23,069 nt of DNA from a virus. A program made the position numbers and the translations under genes. Location of the stretch: positions 1 to 23,069 of IMG/VR virus record IMGVR_UViG_3300020182_000200; one strand, written 5' to 3'. Positions 9,574-17,194 of the stretch are shown one piece after another. The notes under the pieces are model-generated. The model did no database searches. It was not told the DNA's origin and saw nothing but the letters and a program-made list of their open reading frames with translations. Within the stretch, counting starts at the first letter, position 1. Every line of letters begins with the position of its first letter.

Positions 9574-10227
9574 TTATGTTGGTGGTGGTACTCTTATATC
9601 TTGTCTCTCACCAGTATCTTTACTTCCGCCACCACGAGAAGTTCCACCGCCTGTATTAGAAGATGACCTGCCCCATACAATTTCTTTATCTTGTAAAGAT
9701 TGAACTCTGTTAAAACAAGTATCAGTAGAGTCTATAAATTGTTGTGATTCTTTTGTATATCTAAGGTTTGATGGTTTTTGTAAATCTATTAGTCTGTTTT
9801 CAGCATCTACAGTAATTGTAGAGCCATTAGGGTCATCATTTATCACCATTGATTGCATACGACCTTTAAATAAAGTCATAGTGCCTACAGTGGTGTCTGT
9901 TCCCCCTGAGAGGTATCCTAGATAAACAGTTATAAATCTATTTTGATAATTTTCTGTAAGTGCTAAATCAAGAACAGTCGTATCCATACCTGCCAAAGCT
10001 ACAGATAATCCACTAGATTTTAATTCTAAAGTATCTTCAATGTTTGATATAGACAATAAAGTACCAACACCAGTATATGTTCCACCATCTATTATAAGGT
10101 CATAATCACCTGACCATAATCTAATGGTTTCTGAATCAAATTCAGCTTTTACTGCTAGGAATAATACTTGATGGTCAGCTTCAAGGTAGCTTGTAATTGA
10201 ACTATCAATACCACCTCTATTAGACAT
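9574..10227 (-). CDS. DUF2163-like minor tail / baseplate hub protein
   Basis: A 217-residue protein resembling the N-terminal part of the DUF2163 (phage TIGR02218-type) family: a LFLAVKAEF start, LRLWSG-like RLWSGDYDL, then SSGLSVALAGMD and a DLALTENYQNRFITVYLGYL segment (about residues 85-125), then a FKGRMQSM strand and DAENRLIDLQKPSNLRYT (about residues 140-160). In the GTA cluster this protein (gp13) is part of the baseplate hub between distal tail protein and peptidase, and the order is the same here. The C-terminal tail from about residue 187 is a Gly/Ser/Arg-rich low-complexity stretch ending in VPPPT, in place of the second conserved domain of some members. The ATG directly abuts the upstream stop, with GAGGT inside the end of the previous gene as ribosome binding site. 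Confidence 0.7.
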   Translation of the reverse strand: MSNRGGIDSSITSYLEADHQVLFLAVKAEFDSETIRLWSGDYDLIIDGGTYTGVGTLLSISNIEDTLELKSSGLSVALAGMDTTVLDLALTENYQNRFITVYLGYLSGGTDTTVGTMTLFKGRMQSMVINDDPNGSTITVDAENRLIDLQKPSNLRYTKESQQFIDSTDTCFNRVQSLQDKEIVWGRSSSNTGGGTSRGGGSKDTGERQDIRVPPPT

Positions 10228-11118
10228 TTAAACTACCTCAATACATGAAAAAGATATGCCATAGTTTGAAATATTATCAGCATCCCAGTCAACAGAATTT
10301 GTTGTTAATCTAAACAAACCTTTTGGACTAGCAAATCTTATTAAATTATTTTCTGTGATAACAGTTCTTAACTTGGGTTGTATTTTTACAGCATAAGTAT
10401 CTTCACCTGCTATCACATTTAATGTAGCGTCATCTGTAGCCATTACATATTGAATAGGATTTCCACCTGCTGTTGAACTTGCTGTTATTTGTAAATAATC
10501 GCCTTTTTTTATAGTTCCTGTAGCACTGTTAGAACTTGCTGATAAATTAATTCCTGTAGCACCTTTTTGATTAGATTTTATTGTGCATCCTGTTTTATCT
10601 GCTTCTGTTATTAAACCACCTGATTCAGATTCCACGACTACTGTATAAGCATTAGTTTTTGTAGTTATTTTATGTGTTCCATTGTTTTCAGGATAAGCTG
10701 AACCAGTAACTACTATAAAGTCTCCTTCAACTGCATTAGCAAAAGGTGTTGTATTAGATGGTGCAGATATTGTTTGTGTTGCTGAGGTAAAATCTAATTC
10801 AATATTAGTTGCGTTTATTCTATCTTTTGCTTTTAAATCAGTTCCATTATATGTGCCTTGATTTACTAAAGCATCAGGGTCTGCAAATTTAAAATGATTT
10901 ACAGGACCATTAAGTTCTAAAAGAAATGATTGCCAATTTTTAGCAACATCTCTACGCATAGGTGGTAAATTGACTGTAGCTTCCCAGTAAACACCATCAT
11001 ATTCTTGTGTTCTAACTTTACCTGTATAGGGTGAAGCAACACTACCTACTGCACGTCTTAAAACAAAATTACTCCTAATAAAATTAGGTGTACTTGGCAT
11101 TGTTACTATCTTAGCCAC
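10228..11118 (-). CDS. Distal tail-type minor tail protein with an internal beta-rich insertion
   Basis: A 296-residue protein. Residues 15-80 (RSNFVLRRAVGSVASPYTG, then YWEATVNLPPM and NHFKFADPD) match a family of phage minor tail proteins found just after the tape measure. The C-terminus (FASPKGLFRLTTNSVDWDAD, residues 262-281) closes the same fold. Between them, about residues 100-185, is a beta-rich stretch (IELDF, GDFIVVTGSAYPENNGTH, YTVVVES) that looks like an insertion. By position it is the DUF2460/gp12 or distal tail protein, forming a ring between tail tube and hub. The start is GTG at 11118, overlapping the tape measure stop (GTGGCTAA); a good AAGGAG lies 8 bases upstream. The ATG six codons later has no ribosome binding site. 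The exact family is less sure than the role. Confidence 0.65.
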   Translation of the reverse strand: MAKIVTMPSTPNFIRSNFVLRRAVGSVASPYTGKVRTQEYDGVYWEATVNLPPMRRDVAKNWQSFLLELNGPVNHFKFADPDALVNQGTYNGTDLKAKDRINATNIELDFTSATQTISAPSNTTPFANAVEGDFIVVTGSAYPENNGTHKITTKTNAYTVVVESESGGLITEADKTGCTIKSNQKGATGINLSASSNSATGTIKKGDYLQITASSTAGGNPIQYVMATDDATLNVIAGEDTYAVKIQPKLRTVITENNLIRFASPKGLFRLTTNSVDWDADNISNYGISFSCIEVV

Positions 11119-13000
11119 CTACTAGACTCCTTCTAAATGTACCGCCACGCATAGCTGCTTCTTGTACTGCTGCTTTAGTTACATCGGCTATTTGTGGCAT
11201 CATTTTCGTTACTTCTGCTCTTACAGTAGGTACTATGCCTGTAGCAAAATTGATTGATTGATTTATGACTGTAGTTCCACCACCACCCATAGCATTTTTG
11301 CTATTCATATTATTCATAATAGTTCCACCAGTATTAGGTACAAATATTTCAGGACCACGTTCACCAACTAATGTGGCTCTATTACCTTGTATTGTTCCAC
11401 CACCTGCTGAAGAATCCATAGGAATTGTTGGTAAGCCAACAGCAGTAAATAAAGCATTCATCATAGGTTTAATAACTTGCATTTTTAAGAACTCAGCTAT
11501 TACTTGTTGAATCATATCTCCAACCAAGTTTCTAAATGATACTAGGGCATTTTCACCATCTTGAAGTGCATTGATAAAATCATTAGCAAATTGGTCAGCA
11601 GCACTTTCTAATATCAAAGCTAATTCATCTGTTACTTCACCAGTTTCTTCTAATTCTTTTTTAACTTTTTCTAAATGTGTAACAACATTTTGTAATTCAC
11701 TTGCATCTTTTACACCAAGAAAAGCCATAATACCTTTCATATCTTCTTCATTAGGTGTTTCCATTAGACCTTTTATATAATCTATTTGGTCTTGTAATTT
11801 TTGTGTTTCAGGTATCGTATCTTCTACTAATTTTTTAAATGTTGACTGAAAATCAATTAATCCATCAATACTTCCTGCTTCAAATTCCTTTATGTCAACT
11901 GTTTTCTTGGTAGTTTCTTCAATACCTTGTAAGATTCCTAATCTTAATGTTTCTTTGTTTGTTATATCTTGTTGCAACCTTAATAACTTAGTCATATGTG
12001 ATAAAACTAATTCATCTTTCATAGGCATATTGTTTGCCATAGAATCTGCTCTAGCCTTATCTGCATCAATTTGGTCTTGTAACAAATTAGCTTGTTTCTG
12101 TGGGTCTGTTTCTGTAATGCCGACATCTGCTACAGTGATATCACCTCTGAGCCTTCTAACTGTTTTGCCTATAGCATTTGCCATATCAGTTAATCTATCC
12201 GCCATATTTTTTAGAAAATCACCAAGACCACTTTTAAAAACTTCATCACCAAGTTGTTTAAAAGCAATAACCATATTAGAAGTTTTTGTACTAAGGTTAT
12301 CCATTTTAGACTCCATAGCACCACCAAACTTTTCATTAAGACCTTCTGTTAATGCTTTCACCATTTCAGCAGCACCTTCAGCAGTTTTACCAAACTTAGC
12401 TATATCATCTTTAGTTAAGTCTAATTTATCACCAAGAATACCAAGAACATCTATACCTCTATCGGATATCATATTTAATTCTTCTAGACCCATGCCACCT
12501 GAAGCTGACCTTTGTACCATTCTTATAAGTGCTTCAAATGTTCCTAATTGGTCTACAGAAACAGACGCAGTATCAGCAAATGTCTGTAACATATCCATGC
12601 TTGGTTCTATACCTGCTGATTTAAGTGCTATAAATGCCTTAGTTGCAGTTTCTATTTGGAATGGTGTTGTTTGTGCAAAAGTAAAAACTTTTTGCATAGC
12701 TGCATCACCTGCTTCCATGCTACCAAATACTTGGTCTAATGAATCTTTTAAATCTTCAAATTGTGCTCCAACACCTGCTATTGCTTTCATTGGTAAGACT
12801 ATTGCTGCTATACCTGCTGCTACTCCTAATGCTGGACCACGAATACTTTTTAAAGATGCTGCCATACCACCAAAAGCAGCACCGCCTACAGCACCTGTAA
12901 CTCTAATCTTGCCTTGTATTTGTTTTAAATCTTTTTGTAGCTGTTTAGTATCAGCTTTAATTTCAATGACTAATTCATCTATTGTTTTTCCACTAGCCAT
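11111..13000 (-). CDS. Tail tape measure protein
   Basis: A 629-residue protein, the longest after the tip gene, in the tape measure position after the two chaperones. The N-terminus is a coiled coil (residues 5-32) with TKQLQKDLKQIQGKIR, followed by Gly/Ala-rich hydrophobic segments (about 36-78) typical of tape measures. Residues 80-210 (FEDLKDSLDQVFGS, TTPFQIETATKAFIALKSAG, DRGIDVLGILG) match the conserved tape measure domain. The centre is charged and helical. The C-terminus (about 545-629) has ATLVGERGPEIFVPNTGGTI and ends in AMRGGTFRRSLVGG, as in lambda-like tape measures. At roughly 0.15 nm per residue the tail would be about 95 nm long. It overlaps the upstream chaperone by 8 bases. 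A 372-codon open frame on the other strand over this gene is a shadow. Confidence 0.88.
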   Translation of the reverse strand: MASGKTIDELVIEIKADTKQLQKDLKQIQGKIRVTGAVGGAAFGGMAASLKSIRGPALGVAAGIAAIVLPMKAIAGVGAQFEDLKDSLDQVFGSMEAGDAAMQKVFTFAQTTPFQIETATKAFIALKSAGIEPSMDMLQTFADTASVSVDQLGTFEALIRMVQRSASGGMGLEELNMISDRGIDVLGILGDKLDLTKDDIAKFGKTAEGAAEMVKALTEGLNEKFGGAMESKMDNLSTKTSNMVIAFKQLGDEVFKSGLGDFLKNMADRLTDMANAIGKTVRRLRGDITVADVGITETDPQKQANLLQDQIDADKARADSMANNMPMKDELVLSHMTKLLRLQQDITNKETLRLGILQGIEETTKKTVDIKEFEAGSIDGLIDFQSTFKKLVEDTIPETQKLQDQIDYIKGLMETPNEEDMKGIMAFLGVKDASELQNVVTHLEKVKKELEETGEVTDELALILESAADQFANDFINALQDGENALVSFRNLVGDMIQQVIAEFLKMQVIKPMMNALFTAVGLPTIPMDSSAGGGTIQGNRATLVGERGPEIFVPNTGGTIMNNMNSKNAMGGGGTTVINQSINFATGIVPTVRAEVTKMMPQIADVTKAAVQEAAMRGGTFRRSLVGG

Positions 13001-13202
13001 CAGGATATAGCTCCATCATTTCTTCTAACCTATTTGAATCCATAGGTTCTTCTTTTTCTTCTGTGCTGTTAAATTCTTTAAAACCTTTTATAACTAAATA
13101 CATTTCACGAGGAGATAGATTCCAAAAATCATTAGGTCTCATGTTTATCATACCAATACAGATTTTTACATAATCTGCCCAGTTGATGCTGACTGGATTC
13201 AT
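12993..13202 (-). CDS. Second tail assembly chaperone (GTA gp10.1 / TAC type)
   Basis: A 69-residue protein with NWADYVKICIGMINMRPNDF (residues 7-26) followed by WNLSPREMYLVIKGFKEFN. This is the pattern of small tail assembly chaperones encoded between the first chaperone and the tape measure (Phage_TAC family in GTA clusters): a helix, then P-x-x-FW and a SPRE helix. It probably binds the tape measure during tail tube growth. Its ATG overlaps the stop of the first chaperone (ATGA) in the -1 frame, so it can be made both by re-initiation and as a C-terminal extension through frameshifting on the A9 run 12 bases upstream of its ATG. The stop overlaps the tape measure start by 8 bases. Confidence 0.72.
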   Translation of the reverse strand: MNPVSINWADYVKICIGMINMRPNDFWNLSPREMYLVIKGFKEFNSTEEKEEPMDSNRLEEMMELYPDG

Positions 13203-13546
13203 GCTACTTTTTCTTTTTTTTTATCTTCCTCGTCTGAGTCATTATCGGTTAATGTTGCAACTAAGAGTTTAGCTACTTCGGTTGATGCTACTACTATGCC
13301 TACGCTTGATATGATTTCACCGACTTTTTTATCATCAAAATCATTACCACCACCTCTTAAAGCATATCTCATAACAACAATTAGAGTTCTGATACGCACT
13401 TTAGCATCAGCAATGGCAGTAGCTAATTCCAAAATGCCTTTATCAAGTTCATCTTCTATTCTTACTAACGCATCAATTGTAAGTCTGCATTTATAAGTTT
13501 CTTTATTTAGGGTTATTAATACTTCACCCTTTAGTGGATTTGCCAT
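13199..13546 (-). CDS. First tail assembly chaperone (GTA gp10-like)
   Basis: A 115-residue protein starting MANPLKGEVLITLNKETYKC and followed by RLTIDALVRIEDEL, the pattern of GTA gp10-like tail assembly chaperones (a small beta-hairpin, then a helical bundle). The ATG at 13546 is preferred over an upstream TTG at 13585 because GGAG/GAAG lies just upstream and family homology starts there. The end is acidic then lysine-rich (DNDSDEEDKKKEKVA). The lysine codons form a run of nine A (13222 down to 13214) five codons before the stop, a good -1 slippery site into the next chaperone. It overlaps the end of the small unknown gene before it by 23 bases. Confidence 0.72.
   Translation of the reverse strand: MANPLKGEVLITLNKETYKCRLTIDALVRIEDELDKGILELATAIADAKVRIRTLIVVMRYALRGGGNDFDDKKVGEIISSVGIVVASTEVAKLLVATLTDNDSDEEDKKKEKVA
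13214..13222 (-). promoter_or_regulatory. Probable -1 programmed ribosomal frameshift site (A9 run)
   Basis: The coding strand reads GAT AAA AAA AAA GAA AAA GTA GCA TGA, so A_AAA_AAA sits in the right phase for tandem slippage. A -1 shift passes into the second chaperone frame with no stop between and would give a G-GT fusion of about 184 residues. A small stem (CCAGT/ACTGG, 13196-13179 region) begins 17 bases after the run, farther than usual, so a stimulator is unsure. Frameshifting at this gene pair is well known in tailed phages. Confidence 0.6.
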
Positions 13547-13772
13547 CTGACTTCTTCTCCTTTTTAGGTTTACTTGCCTTTGCAAGATTAATTGTTAATA
13601 AATCTCTAGTGTAATCAACAGATGAAGATAAAACTGTATATTCTTTCTTATTAACTTTAATGCTATCTCCAACTTCAATTATATTTTTACATTCAAGTTG
13701 TGATTCATCATGTTTTAAATAAGCATTTACAGTTTCACCACCAACATCAATATGTACTTTATTCCAAGACAT
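13524..13772 (-). CDS. Small unknown protein between tail tube and tail chaperone
   Basis: An 82-residue protein not assigned to a family. It begins MSWNKVHIDVGGETVNAYLK and continues with short beta-like strands (GDSIKVNKKEYTVLSSSVD, LLTINLAKA), then a basic tail rich in lysine (KPKKEKKSDGKSTKG). The first 65 residues could form a small beta barrel. It sits one base after the tail tube stop and overlaps the first chaperone by 23 bases, so it is probably translationally coupled to both. The position suggests a tail-tube accessory or tail assembly factor, but this is inference from place only. The ribosome binding site is weak. Confidence 0.6.
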   Translation of the reverse strand: MSWNKVHIDVGGETVNAYLKHDESQLECKNIIEVGDSIKVNKKEYTVLSSSVDYTRDLLTINLAKASKPKKEKKSDGKSTKG

Positions 13773-13773
13773 C

Positions 13774-14217
13774 TTATGCCGCTGATACTACAATAATACC
13801 TGCTGATTCAAAAGACATTGAATATGTTGCTTCTCCATTGTATTCACCTGCATATTCTAATGATGTAATTTGAAATGCACCTGTGAATTTAAAAAAGTCA
13901 GGTACTATAAATTCAAAATTTGTAAATGCAGGTGTATTAGCTGTAGTGCCATCTGCTTGAAATTGTAATTGACCTAAATAAGCATCTTTTAAATTTCCTT
14001 CTTGAGTATCATCTGTAAAAACACCTGAACCACTTATGCTGATACTATTTACACCTGCTCCTGCTAATAAATTTCTGTAACCACTACTGCTTTTTGTTGT
14101 AACATCAACTGATTCATCATTTAATGTTATTGAAGATGACCTTAGACCACCAATAGTTTCATAACTACCTGAATCGTCTATTTTTATTAAAACATCTTTA
14201 CCTTTTTGTGCTGCCAT
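13774..14217 (-). CDS. Major tail tube protein
   Basis: A 147-residue protein of the TP901-1/phi13-type major tail protein family. It starts MAAQKGKDVLIKIDDSG, then has GGLRSSSITLNDESVDVTTK (residues 23-42), the most typical signature, and SISISGSGVFTDD (about 58-70). The end, YNGEATYSMSFESAG, is the usual C-terminal strand of the family. It makes the stacked hexamer rings of the tail tube through which DNA passes. Its place between the tail terminator and the chaperone/tape measure genes fits. A strong AGGAG lies upstream of the ATG, expected for a protein made in many copies. Confidence 0.85.
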   Translation of the reverse strand: MAAQKGKDVLIKIDDSGSYETIGGLRSSSITLNDESVDVTTKSSSGYRNLLAGAGVNSISISGSGVFTDDTQEGNLKDAYLGQLQFQADGTTANTPAFTNFEFIVPDFFKFTGAFQITSLEYAGEYNGEATYSMSFESAGIIVVSAA

Positions 14218-14233
14218 TTTTTTCTCCTATAAA

Positions 14234-14641
14234 TTAGTTTGTTCCTAATATTATTGCTCGGAATCGCATGACTCCATGTCTAGTAACACCGTCTGGGTCT
14301 CTTAGTATATCACTAAATTCAAATCTAAGGTTAATCAGATTAAATCCAATAACTGTTAAGTTACTATCATGCAATAAATCGTGAATTCTGTCCATTATTT
14401 GTTTTGTTTCTTTAGCACCTTTGTATTGTGACCATATGTGAATATTTATAGTAGTTTCGCCACCATTTTCATTTTTAGTGCCATAATCAATAGCTGTTTC
14501 TTCACCTAATGACACAAAAGGGTATGTAGCACCTTCCACAACTTCGTCATACACTCCTGAACCCAAAGTTGATGTTAGGGTGTTATCACTAGATAGAGTG
14601 CTGTATATAGTTGTTTGTAGTGCAAATTGACCAATACTCAT
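14234..14641 (-). CDS. DUF3168-type tail terminator / completion protein
   Basis: A 135-residue protein with the DUF3168 pattern: an ALQTTIYSTLSSDNTLTSTL start, GVYDEV (about residues 29-34), YPFVSLGEE (40-48), a THIxxWS-like NIHIWSQYKGAKETKQIMDR segment (66-85), and RFRAII near the end. DUF3168 proteins include the SPP1 gp17 and GTA gp8-type tail completion proteins, which cap the tail tube at the head-proximal end. It lies directly before the tail tube gene as in those clusters. The ATG overlaps the upstream stop as ATGA, so translation is probably coupled. Confidence 0.8.
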   Translation of the reverse strand: MSIGQFALQTTIYSTLSSDNTLTSTLGSGVYDEVVEGATYPFVSLGEETAIDYGTKNENGGETTINIHIWSQYKGAKETKQIMDRIHDLLHDSNLTVIGFNLINLRFEFSDILRDPDGVTRHGVMRFRAIILGTN

Positions 14642-15069
14642 TTTAGTATGCCTTTTTTAAATAATGCTTCTATCTTTCTTTTATTCTTTTGTAATGCAGG
14701 TTGCATAAAAGGTCTTTCAGTCATATTAGTAGTTCCAAACTCTAAATGCTTAGAATAAGGTGCTGCTGATATTATTTGACCAACAACTGTGCCATTAGCC
14801 TTCACATCAACATTCATTGTAATTTGACTTGCTAGAAACCCTGTATCACTGGCAGGTGGTTGATTAGGTGCTGATGCTCTATGGCTTCTTCTTGGCTCAT
14901 ACTTTTCATATAATCTACCTGTGCCACCTTTTAAAATGCTTTCTTTAGCTGTATTTTGCACCATCAAAGTACCGCGAGTTACATATTCTTTAACTTTGTT
15001 ATCTGTAAGTCTTTTATTTAATTTTTTATTAAATGCTTTTAGGTTTGTAATTTTTAAATCAATACTCAC
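14638..15069 (-). CDS. HK97 gp10-like head-tail joining protein
   Basis: A 143-residue protein matching the HK97 gp10-like family: a basic N-terminus (IDLKITNLKAFNKKLNKRLT), then VQNTAKESILKG (about 32-43), a TGFLASQITMNVDV strand (about 76-89) and the family signature PYSKHLEFGTTNMTERPFMQ (about 105-124). This family contributes to the head-tail interface or tail completion. The start codon is GTG at 15069, overlapping the upstream stop as GTGA; no ATG fits better. Neighbours on both sides are other head-tail interface genes, which supports the call. Confidence 0.82.
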   Translation of the reverse strand: MSIDLKITNLKAFNKKLNKRLTDNKVKEYVTRGTLMVQNTAKESILKGGTGRLYEKYEPRRSHRASAPNQPPASDTGFLASQITMNVDVKANGTVVGQIISAAPYSKHLEFGTTNMTERPFMQPALQKNKRKIEALFKKGILK

Positions 15070-15392
15070 GTTGCAACTCCTTCTTCACAAAGAAGTTTTA
15101 AAAATCTATCTCTTTCATCAACATTTATAATGGCTCTTATGTTAAAGAGTTTGCTGTCAAAACTTATCCTTGAAGCGTTGGTAATATCAGTCCTGTAACG
15201 CACTGTAATCTCGTGGGACACGCTTCCAACTAACTTGCCTTGTGCATACACCTCTTTTCCACTTTTAGGCTTTATATCAGCGTATACTGAAGCAATACTT
15301 GACCAACCTGAACTAATACCACCACCACTATCTCTAGTAGTACCTTGACCTTGAAGGGTGATTTGATGTCTTAACTGACCTACTTGACTCAT
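15066..15392 (-). CDS. Head-tail adaptor (phage H-T join family)
   Basis: A 108-residue protein of the phage head-tail adaptor family (SPP1 gp16/TIGR01563-like stopper). Seen are VGQLRHQITLQGQGTTRDSG at the start, WSSIASVYADIKPKSGKEVY (about 30-49), HEITVRYRTDI (60-70), and a FNIRAIINVDERDRFLKLLC end (about 83-102). These are the family's usual strands and end signature. It should sit beneath the connector, closing the head and binding the tail. The ATG overlaps the upstream stop by one base (TAATG) and the gene overlaps the next by four, so it is within a tightly coupled series. Confidence 0.85.
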   Translation of the reverse strand: MSQVGQLRHQITLQGQGTTRDSGGGISSGWSSIASVYADIKPKSGKEVYAQGKLVGSVSHEITVRYRTDITNASRISFDSKLFNIRAIINVDERDRFLKLLCEEGVAT

Positions 15393-16048
15393 TATCCAAT
15401 TGACATGAGTTTAGAACTACCTAAACCGCTATAAACTACATAGGGTGCTAGTAATCTAGTTGCTGTAGCAGGTAATGATGTTTTACCTTCATACATATCC
15501 CCTCTATGTTCATACAAATAGGTTAATACTTGATAAATAGAGAATTTAATTGGTTCAGGAACAGCGTTAGCACTTGCATAACCTACAATGTATTGAACTT
15601 CTATAGCATTGGCTACTCTTAGTGCTGTTGGGAATGTTTCACCTGTTCTTAAAACTATTCTTGCAGGTTGTTTAGCACTATCTACATAATAATTAGAACT
15701 TGCAAAAGTTGTAGCAGTATCATTATCATCATACGTCTTGACATGAGTGACTGAAGTAACTGGTGGCATAGGTAAGTCAATATAGTTTTTGTAATAATTA
15801 AGATATGGACCAGTTCTCATACCTTCCCATAAGGGGTTATCTATATCATCAAGATTATCTAAGAATAGTTGCAAAGTTTGGGACATGATTGCCCTTTGCA
15901 TATGTTCTTCACATAACTTTCTTGCAGAAACAATTAATGATGTGATTAAAGCATCATCACCTGAACTATCTACTCTTAAATATGCTTTTGCTTCTGCAAG
16001 TGTTATTGGTTCTGATGCAGGTTCTGTATGTATTACTAGACCTGCCAT
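15392..16048 (-). CDS. Head-tail connector (gp6 / phiE125 gp8-type)
   Basis: A 218-residue protein of the phage connector family (HK97 gp6-like, phiE125 gp8-type). The signature start reads EPITLAEAKAYLRVD (residues 13-27), followed by DDALITSLIVSARKLCEEHM (31-50), a helical pair typical of these adaptors, and LQLFLDNL. Later segments VTSVTHVKTYDD and IEVQYIVGYA, and the helix PIKFSIYQVLTYLYEHRGDM (about 165-184) also fit. The longer form has a beta-rich insertion between the helices. It forms a ring of about twelve copies under the portal. A good AGGAG lies upstream of the ATG. Confidence 0.83.
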   Translation of the reverse strand: MAGLVIHTEPASEPITLAEAKAYLRVDSSGDDALITSLIVSARKLCEEHMQRAIMSQTLQLFLDNLDDIDNPLWEGMRTGPYLNYYKNYIDLPMPPVTSVTHVKTYDDNDTATTFASSNYYVDSAKQPARIVLRTGETFPTALRVANAIEVQYIVGYASANAVPEPIKFSIYQVLTYLYEHRGDMYEGKTSLPATATRLLAPYVVYSGLGSSKLMSIG

Positions 16049-16056
16049 TCATTCTC

Positions 16057-16230
16057 CTAATTAGCCTTTTTCTTATCTGCTTTTTCTTCTACAACTTCAG
16101 CTTGAACTGGTGCTTCTCCACCTTGTACTTCTTGCAATCTTTGTATTAAGACTCGGATTGTGTGTTGTGCATTAGCTAGTTCTTGTTGAGCAGTGTTGTA
16201 AAGTGCTTCGTAATTTAATTCTTCTGACAT
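16057..16230 (-). CDS. Small helical protein of unknown function
   Basis: A 57-residue frame: ATG at 16228-16230, TAG at 16057-16059. It starts MSEELNYEALYNTAQQELAN, continues with a likely coiled coil (TIRVLIQRLQEVQ, about residues 24-36), and ends with an acidic then lysine-rich tail (VVEEKADKKKAN). A clear AGGAG lies upstream of the ATG. It fits neatly between the membrane-segment gene and the connector gene with gaps of 14 and 8 bases, which supports a real gene. No family recognised; no function claimed. Confidence 0.72.
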   Translation of the reverse strand: MSEELNYEALYNTAQQELANAQHTIRVLIQRLQEVQGGEAPVQAEVVEEKADKKKAN

Positions 16231-16244
16231 TTAATTCTCCTAAA

Positions 16245-16436
16245 TTAATTAAAAAATACTCTTTCTATGAGTAAGCCAAACATGGAAGTAATAATTAAAG
16301 CGTACTGACCATAAATGAGATTATCAAGCTTATCAAATCTCTTTGAGCCACTTGCTAATCTGTTGTCTATGTTTTCATAACGAATAGCACATTCACGTTC
16401 ATGTGCTTCTAGTTTGCTTATAGTTCCACTTGCCAT
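16245..16436 (-). CDS. Small membrane-anchored protein, possible holin/XhlA-like
   Basis: A 63-residue protein with a charged helical N-terminus (KLEAHERECAIRYENIDNRL, residues 8-27) and one likely C-terminal membrane segment (YALIITSMFGLLIERVFF, about 45-62). This layout, an amphipathic coiled-coil helix followed by a single membrane helix at the end, is that of XhlA-type haemolysin/holin accessory proteins and some spanin-like phage proteins. No dual-start motif or lysis neighbours are seen. It lies among head-tail connector genes, not in a lysis cassette, so a role in lysis is only a guess. The ribosome binding site is weak. Confidence 0.6.
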   Translation of the reverse strand: MASGTISKLEAHERECAIRYENIDNRLASGSKRFDKLDNLIYGQYALIITSMFGLLIERVFFN

Positions 16437-16453
16437 AAATCTATTCTATTCCA

Positions 16454-17194
16454 TTAATTCTTTATGTACAACATAATAAACGAACCTGAAACACCATGCG
16501 TACCAGCACTAGCAATACAAGTTAATTTGCAATCTGCTTTTTCAGGTATAACTTGTGGTAATTCTATATCAAACTTTAACGCATCTGTTGTAAATGTACC
16601 TTTTTCTTTTGTTTGATAAACACCACCAAATTCTTTACATTTAACTCTTGCTGTTAAATATACAGAACCTTGTATGTTTGATGAAAAATCCACTTGGTAT
16701 AGATAACCTGTATGACCTGAGGGAACAGTCCATACTGCCATAAGTGTTTGGTTTTCACCTGTAGATATTTTTGCTAATGATGTTGCAGGAACACCTGAAG
16801 ATACAGCACCAGTTCCCATATGGATACCACCTGCGTTTGCACCGCCTGTACCTGCTGTTAATACTTTTGCTCTAAATACTCTTAAATATGAATTAGTTGT
16901 ATTAACTGCTGTTTGTCCATTTAAGGTAACAATCTCTTCTATCTCGTTATAATCCCCATCCAAGCCACTGAGACGCACTGTCCTTGCACCTGTGCCATCA
17001 CTTGTATCGTTTGTATTAGTTGATGAAACTTTGATTACACTGGCTTCTGTTAAAGCGTCATAATCACTACCATTATCTGAAATAGTTACTTCTGTATTAC
17101 CAACAGAAGGGTGGAAACCAAATTTATAGAGACCTTTGGTTTTATCCCACCTTCCTTGTCTTACTTGTAGACCTAAAAAGGAATTTATAGACAT
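16454..17194 (-). CDS. Probable virion structural protein (capsid-associated)
   Basis: A 246-residue beta-rich protein of a type common after the capsid gene in environmental phages, usually listed as hypothetical or virion structural. Seen are SDNGSDYDALTEASVIKVSS (about residues 39-58), DGTGARTVRLSGLDGDYNEI (66-85), VTLNGQTAV (88-96), a Gly-rich GTGGANAGGIHMGTG stretch (about 114-128), and a closing half with QTLMAVWTVPSGHTGYLYQV (148-167) and PEKADCKL. No enzyme motif, signal or membrane segment is seen. It may be a capsid decoration or head fibre-type protein. The ATG directly follows the upstream stop with an AAGG site inside it. Confidence 0.65.
   Translation of the reverse strand: MSINSFLGLQVRQGRWDKTKGLYKFGFHPSVGNTEVTISDNGSDYDALTEASVIKVSSTNTNDTSDGTGARTVRLSGLDGDYNEIEEIVTLNGQTAVNTTNSYLRVFRAKVLTAGTGGANAGGIHMGTGAVSSGVPATSLAKISTGENQTLMAVWTVPSGHTGYLYQVDFSSNIQGSVYLTARVKCKEFGGVYQTKEKGTFTTDALKFDIELPQVIPEKADCKLTCIASAGTHGVSGSFIMLYIKN

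Noticed and set aside
11892-13010. 372-codon open frame on the plus strand over the tape measure gene
   Set aside because: It is antisense to a clearly recognised gene, rich in Ser/Cys/Leu/Ile as expected of a shadow, and has no family pattern.
13547-13585. Upstream TTG start for the first tail chaperone
   Set aside because: The ATG at 13546 has a better ribosome site and family similarity begins there.
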